From: Gnetum montanum
Lineage: Eukaryota > Streptophyta > Gnetopsida > Gnetales > Gnetaceae
Length of the DNA: 64,000 nt
NCBI GenBank assembly: GCA_015680685.1
Contig: MNCI01034785.1
Span: forward strand, 465,573 to 529,572
Direction of reading: 5' to 3'
The translations under genes were made by a program, and so were the position numbers. How positions within the stretch are numbered: the first letter of the stretch is position 1; the number at the start of each line of letters is the position of its first letter. Under the pieces are notes generated by a model that was not told the origin of the DNA, searched no databases, and saw nothing but the letters and a program-made list of their open reading frames with translations. Positions 60,891 to 64,000 of this stretch are shown here, piece by piece.

Positions 60891-61230
60891 TGGCACCATT
60901 GTAAACTTAACCCTACCGAAATCCCTAATGATGGAAAATGCATCCAAAAATTCTTCCAAGGATGCCCAAAACTCCCATCAAATGCTGAATTTGCATTAGC
61001 AACGAAAGAACCCTCATCAATTCTACAATTATTCTTGCCTAATTTCTCCAATTCTATTGTTGAACCCACCAAATCATTAGCGGAATATGCGAATAGGGCT
61101 ACATTGAGAAAAATTCTGGAAGGTAAAATGGGCATTTAGCCATCCAGAGCACATTCAGATGATGATGTTACAGGTATAATTTTACTGTTGTGTATGCCTT
61201 CCATAGACCCATGCTCAGGAATCTCATGGT

Positions 61231-61609
61231 TTGTTGTATTGCTAACAACTACGTGAGTGAGGGTTTTGGGCATTTAGCAAAATCACGAGCCTGCAAAAGA
61301 GCATAACACTAAAACATTTGTATTTTTGGAATATTTTCTACACTGGTAGCAAATGTTTGCTAATGTCTTTGGAATATCCCAACACCAATTTCTTTGCCCC
61401 AAAATTACACCCATAACAATCTTGTCATCTCATTCAAACTTTGATTTACACCACAAAGTCTTAACAACCACGCAATTAAACTTTGATATGCCAATAATAA
61501 CTTATATAACTTTGATAACTTTTGTAAGTTATTGAAAATTTACCAAAAATAAAACCCATGAGTTTTATTTTTCAAATCAGGAGTCTTACTATTCCTTAAA
61601 ATGGCCAAA
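61231..61609. other. AT-rich stretch, nothing recognised
   Basis: Contains a 60-codon open frame at 61353-61532 with no recognisable domain and no conserved neighbour; it may be flank of element H. Confidence 0.5.
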
Positions 61610-62504
61610 TGTTCCAACATTTCTGCCCCCCTAAAAACTCAAAGAAATTTATTCTTCATTATGAAATTGAAACATACTAAAATTCTCACTGAATTTTTCA
61701 AAAAAAATCTTTTTTGAGGAAAATTACCATTTAACATAAGGTGTAATGGGATAAAAACCTCATTCCTAAGAAAAAACAATAAACTATACATCATCAAGTC
61801 CTTCATGGACTATTCTTGGGATGGAAACTGATTTGTGAGGGTTACCCTAGTGGGAATCCTCATCTCCTTCACCATTTCATAGGAGATTTCTAATGTGATG
61901 AAGGTGGTCTTGTTGTTCTCTTGCTTGGTGGAGCTCTCACCTTGATCTACTGGAGCTTTCTCTTCAACCTTTTCTTCATTTTCTTTTTGGGAAGAGCTCT
62001 TTTTTCCTTCTTCATTGAATCCTTCATTTTCCTCTTGAGAGGCCAAAGCTTCTCCCCATCCCCATGATGAATCTCCATAAGTTGGTGTCTCTTCTTATTT
62101 TTCTTCTTCTTTGGAGCAATCTTGATATCACCCCCAAACATTGGACTCCATATCCAAACCCCTAGTGAGAAAAGAAAATTCATCGGATAGCCAAGCCATA
62201 AAAGGGCATTCCTTTGGAGCTCCACAAGATCTAGCCTTTAGATAAGCCTTCAATACATGCTCAGGCCAACATCCCATCACATATGGAATAAAAAGCTTTC
62301 TCATTGCTCTCTTAAACTCCATTAGCTCTCTCTAACCTTCACTACCAAACTTGAAATGAAAGAAGATGAAATCTTAAGCAATCTAACCCTTCTTTTATAG
62401 GTGCTAAAATGTTTAACTTCCATCCAAGTGTCTTCAACCAAGCTTTCTTATTTTTAGTCATTTAAAACATTTGTCACAATCCTCACCAAGTGGTGGGTGA
62501 GTCA
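61610..62504 (-). repeat. Element H 3' LTR
   Basis: On the minus strand AAGTGGGGAGGG is followed by TGACTCACCCACC, a typical polypurine tract/LTR border. TATA box ctataaaa at 62400-62393. The proposed end at 61610 (gttggaaca on the minus strand) is a TG/CA match only. The 5' LTR is not in the window, so the length (about 895 bp) is not proven. Confidence 0.65.
61810..62322 (-). pseudogene. ORF inside the H LTR, ~170 codons with two stops
   Basis: The ATG at 62322 lies about 70 bases downstream of the LTR TATA box. The first part is open to a TGA at 62130-62128 (64 codons, MEFKRAMRKLFIPYVMGCWP and ECPFMAWLSDEFSF). The same frame goes on after that stop and one TAA, then is open from about 62090 to 61813 with a very acidic, Lys/Glu/Ser-rich tail (EENEGFNEEGKKSSSQKENE) and ends MRIPTRVTLTNQFPSQE. 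No family recognised. It may be a small LTR-encoded protein gene now broken, or a chance frame; the bias of the tail is partly low complexity. Confidence 0.5.
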
Positions 62505-62664
62505 CCCTCCCCACTTGTCAAACTTGTAGAATTCCACTTGTTTTACTTGTAGGCTTCCACTTGCTCCATTTGAAGGAAAGATAATGTTTCAAATATAAAT
62601 AAAGCATAATTAGTAATATTTATATAATACTATATACATATATTATTTTTGTGTCATAATAACT

Positions 62665-63180
62665 TTAAGTTGTATGCAATTGTCCCAAATAATGTTTTAT
62701 ATGCAAAACATTATATGGAAATTGCAATTCCATGCCATCCAAGGTTGATAATCTATAAGTATCCTCTAACAATTGTTTTGTGATTTGAAAGGGACCAATC
62801 CATGTTAGTGTAAACTTATTTGATTTCTTCATATTCCATAATAGGACAAGGTCTCCTATCTTGAAATTCTTTTTCAGAGATTTCCTATCAAACCATCTTT
62901 TAACTTGAGAGGTATTCTGTAACAAATTATCTTTTGCTTTATCTAGTTCAGCTTCTCTTTTAATAAGCAAAGTCATGAAACTTCTATCTTTATCACTCTT
63001 TTCACTATATCTTTGTACAAATACAGAAGCTGAGCTTATAATCTTATTTGTAATTCTTGCTAGCAAATCATAGACTAAGTTATATGCTGATGTCCCAATA
63101 GCTTTCTTGAATCTAATTCGATCTGACCATAATGCGGATTGTAGATAATCGATCCAATTTCCTGGATTCCCATCCATTTA
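62665..63180 (-). pseudogene. Element H integrase, C-terminal half
   Basis: Open for 170 codons. It starts in the core's last helix region (WIDYLQSALWSDRIRFKKAI, SAYNLVYDLLARI). It continues through a charged helix (EAELDKAKDNLLQNT) to the C-terminal barrel FKIGDLVLLWNMKKSNKFTL, WIGPFQITKQLLEDTYRL and LQFPYNVLHIKHY, a GPF-type integrase end. The methionine at 63177 is internal: homology continues upstream. Confidence 0.92.
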
Positions 63181-64000
63181 TTTCTTGATATAAGTGATAA
63201 GCTTTTTATTGGTGGATTTTTCTAGGCCATTTCCTTGAGGATAACAATTTTATGAGGAAAATAAGAAAATGGATTTTGCATATGCCCATCTGATAAACTC
63301 TTCAGATTTGAAGGCAGGTCCATTGTCTGACACTAACACTTCGAGTAGACCGAATCTACTTAGAATGTGGTCTTCTAAAAACTTAATCACATCTGATGCT
63401 TAACTTCCTCTTAGAGCTTTTGCTTTAGACCATTTAGTAAAATAATCAGTAGCCGTGAGAATAAACTTGTGTCTAGCTCTTGAAGGAGTAATTGTACCAA
63501 TAAAATCTAAAACCCATTGCTGAAATGGTCTATCTACAACTACTAGCTTTAAAGGGGCTCTAGCCCTTTTAATCTTGGGCCCATGAACTTGACATTTATA
63601 GCATTTTTGAATCTTTGAACTAATGTCTTGATACATGAAAGGCCAATAATATCCATATCGAAATATATGTTACATAGTTGATTTAGGGGATTCCTAAAAT
63701 AGATTCAAATGATCATGAAATTGTTCCAAAATGAAACTAATTTGATCATTATGAACACATTCTAATAAAACTCCCCGAAAATCCTTTCAATATAATATAC
63801 CATCTTTAACAACAAATTTTCGTGGTCTTTTGAAGAAAGCTCTTTTTGACTTGCATTTAAATTATTTTGGATTTTTCTTATGCTAAGAAATTTGAGAATA
63901 TCATCATACCAATTCTCTTCGTGGGTGTCAAATGTATAAACTTCACTTTCTCTAGTCATTATCTTGGCTAGTCCCATTCCCTTAATTGTCTTGCATATTT
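63181..64000 (-). pseudogene. Element H integrase, zinc domain and catalytic core
   Basis: Edge-proximal linker open at 63977-63762 (EENWYDDILKFLSIRKI). Zinc domain at about 63750-63590: FHDHLNLF, FRYGYYWPFMYQDI and CYKCQVHG. Core: VLDFIGTITP (first Asp), TATDYFTKWSKAKAL, LLEVLVSDNGPAFKSEEFIR (second Asp) and YPQGNGLEKSTNK, where the Glu of the usual AES motif is shifted (EKS). Interrupted near 63400 and 63240 by stops. Continues beyond the window. Confidence 0.9.

Larger units (their letters stand above)
58770..61230. other. CpG-retaining segment of unknown identity
   Basis: By eye it has roughly 50-60 CpG in 2.5 kb, against a handful per 2 kb in A or B. On the minus strand, TATA-like ctataaaaag (60075-60066), AATAAA at 59856-59851 and a GGTATCTGGGCC site near 58876-58865 would fit a young or unmethylated LTR. 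60400-61139 has overlapping frames on both strands, the longest 60816-61136 plus (107 codons, MPCFATVVTVAAVV...) and 61135-60779 minus. I recognise none. It could also be low-copy host DNA or a gene's 5' end. Confidence 0.45.
61610..64000 (-). mobile_element. Element H: 3' part of a minus-strand Ty3/gypsy element
   Basis: From the right edge leftwards: RNase H-integrase linker, integrase zinc domain, core, C-terminal domain, spacer, polypurine tract (62516-62505) and 3' LTR (62504 to about 61610). Frames are less damaged than in A or B. Gag, protease, RT and the 5' LTR lie beyond the window. Confidence 0.85.

Noticed and set aside
60358-61139. Overlapping frames on both strands as a host gene
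   Set aside because: Not rejected as functional DNA, but no frame could be assigned to a family and the tract at 60826-60890 inflates open length; left as unknown segment.

Overview
The window is plant nuclear DNA made almost entirely of old, nested LTR retrotransposons. The organism is most likely a large-genome seed plant, perhaps a gymnosperm; the species cannot be named. Reasons: every recognisable protein piece is a Ty3/gypsy Gag, protease (PR), reverse transcriptase (RT), RNase H (RH) or integrase (IN); primer binding sites (PBS) are plant types (tRNA-Asp-like, initiator-Met-like); LTR pairs are strongly diverged; and reading frames are broken by many stops, often TAG where the family has CAG. 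I see no intact host gene, no tRNA or rRNA gene, and nothing prokaryotic.

The nest. Element C (minus strand) runs from beyond the left edge to 46909. Its 3' LTR (1-614 and 3374-3584) is split by X (615-3368), a short-interior non-autonomous LTR element with a perfect 5-bp target duplication. Its last open frame, 'ORF3', is split by D (4162-12934, minus), a Tat-like element of which only gag and protease remain. Its 5' LTR (20673-21379 and 46737-46909) is split by A (21380-46731, plus), with perfect aggtg target duplications. The RT of A is split by B (25088-37313, plus), the most complete element: LTR, PBS, gag, PR, RT, RH, IN, ORF3, polypurine tract, LTR. A further 1.6-kb insertion (39857-41450) lies downstream of the IN of A. 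A, B and C are related Athila-like families with TGATGA...TCATCA ends and a long coiled-coil ORF3 after pol, the position of the env-like gene of Athila elements.

46910-64000. Next come two head-to-tail 1.2-1.3 kb LTR-like units (47092-49612), AT-rich sequence, a chromovirus-like element E (PBS 52369, gag, PR, RT, start of RH, all plus), then the matching rest of pol (RH, IN) in the opposite orientation (55806-57005). Another LTR (about 57840-58752) carries a dense cluster of TGTCTC hexamers. The segment 58770-61230 has near-normal CpG content and differs from everything else here. The right end holds the 3' part of a minus-strand Ty3/gypsy element, H: IN (62665-64000), polypurine tract and a 0.9-kb LTR with an open frame just downstream of its TATA box.

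How parts work together. In a live element Gag forms the particle, PR cuts the polyprotein, RT/RH copies RNA primed at the PBS and the polypurine tract, and IN inserts the copy. None of the elements here looks able to do this: catalytic residues are lost, frames are broken, and C and D lack RT and IN. Boundaries given without a diagnostic junction are approximate.
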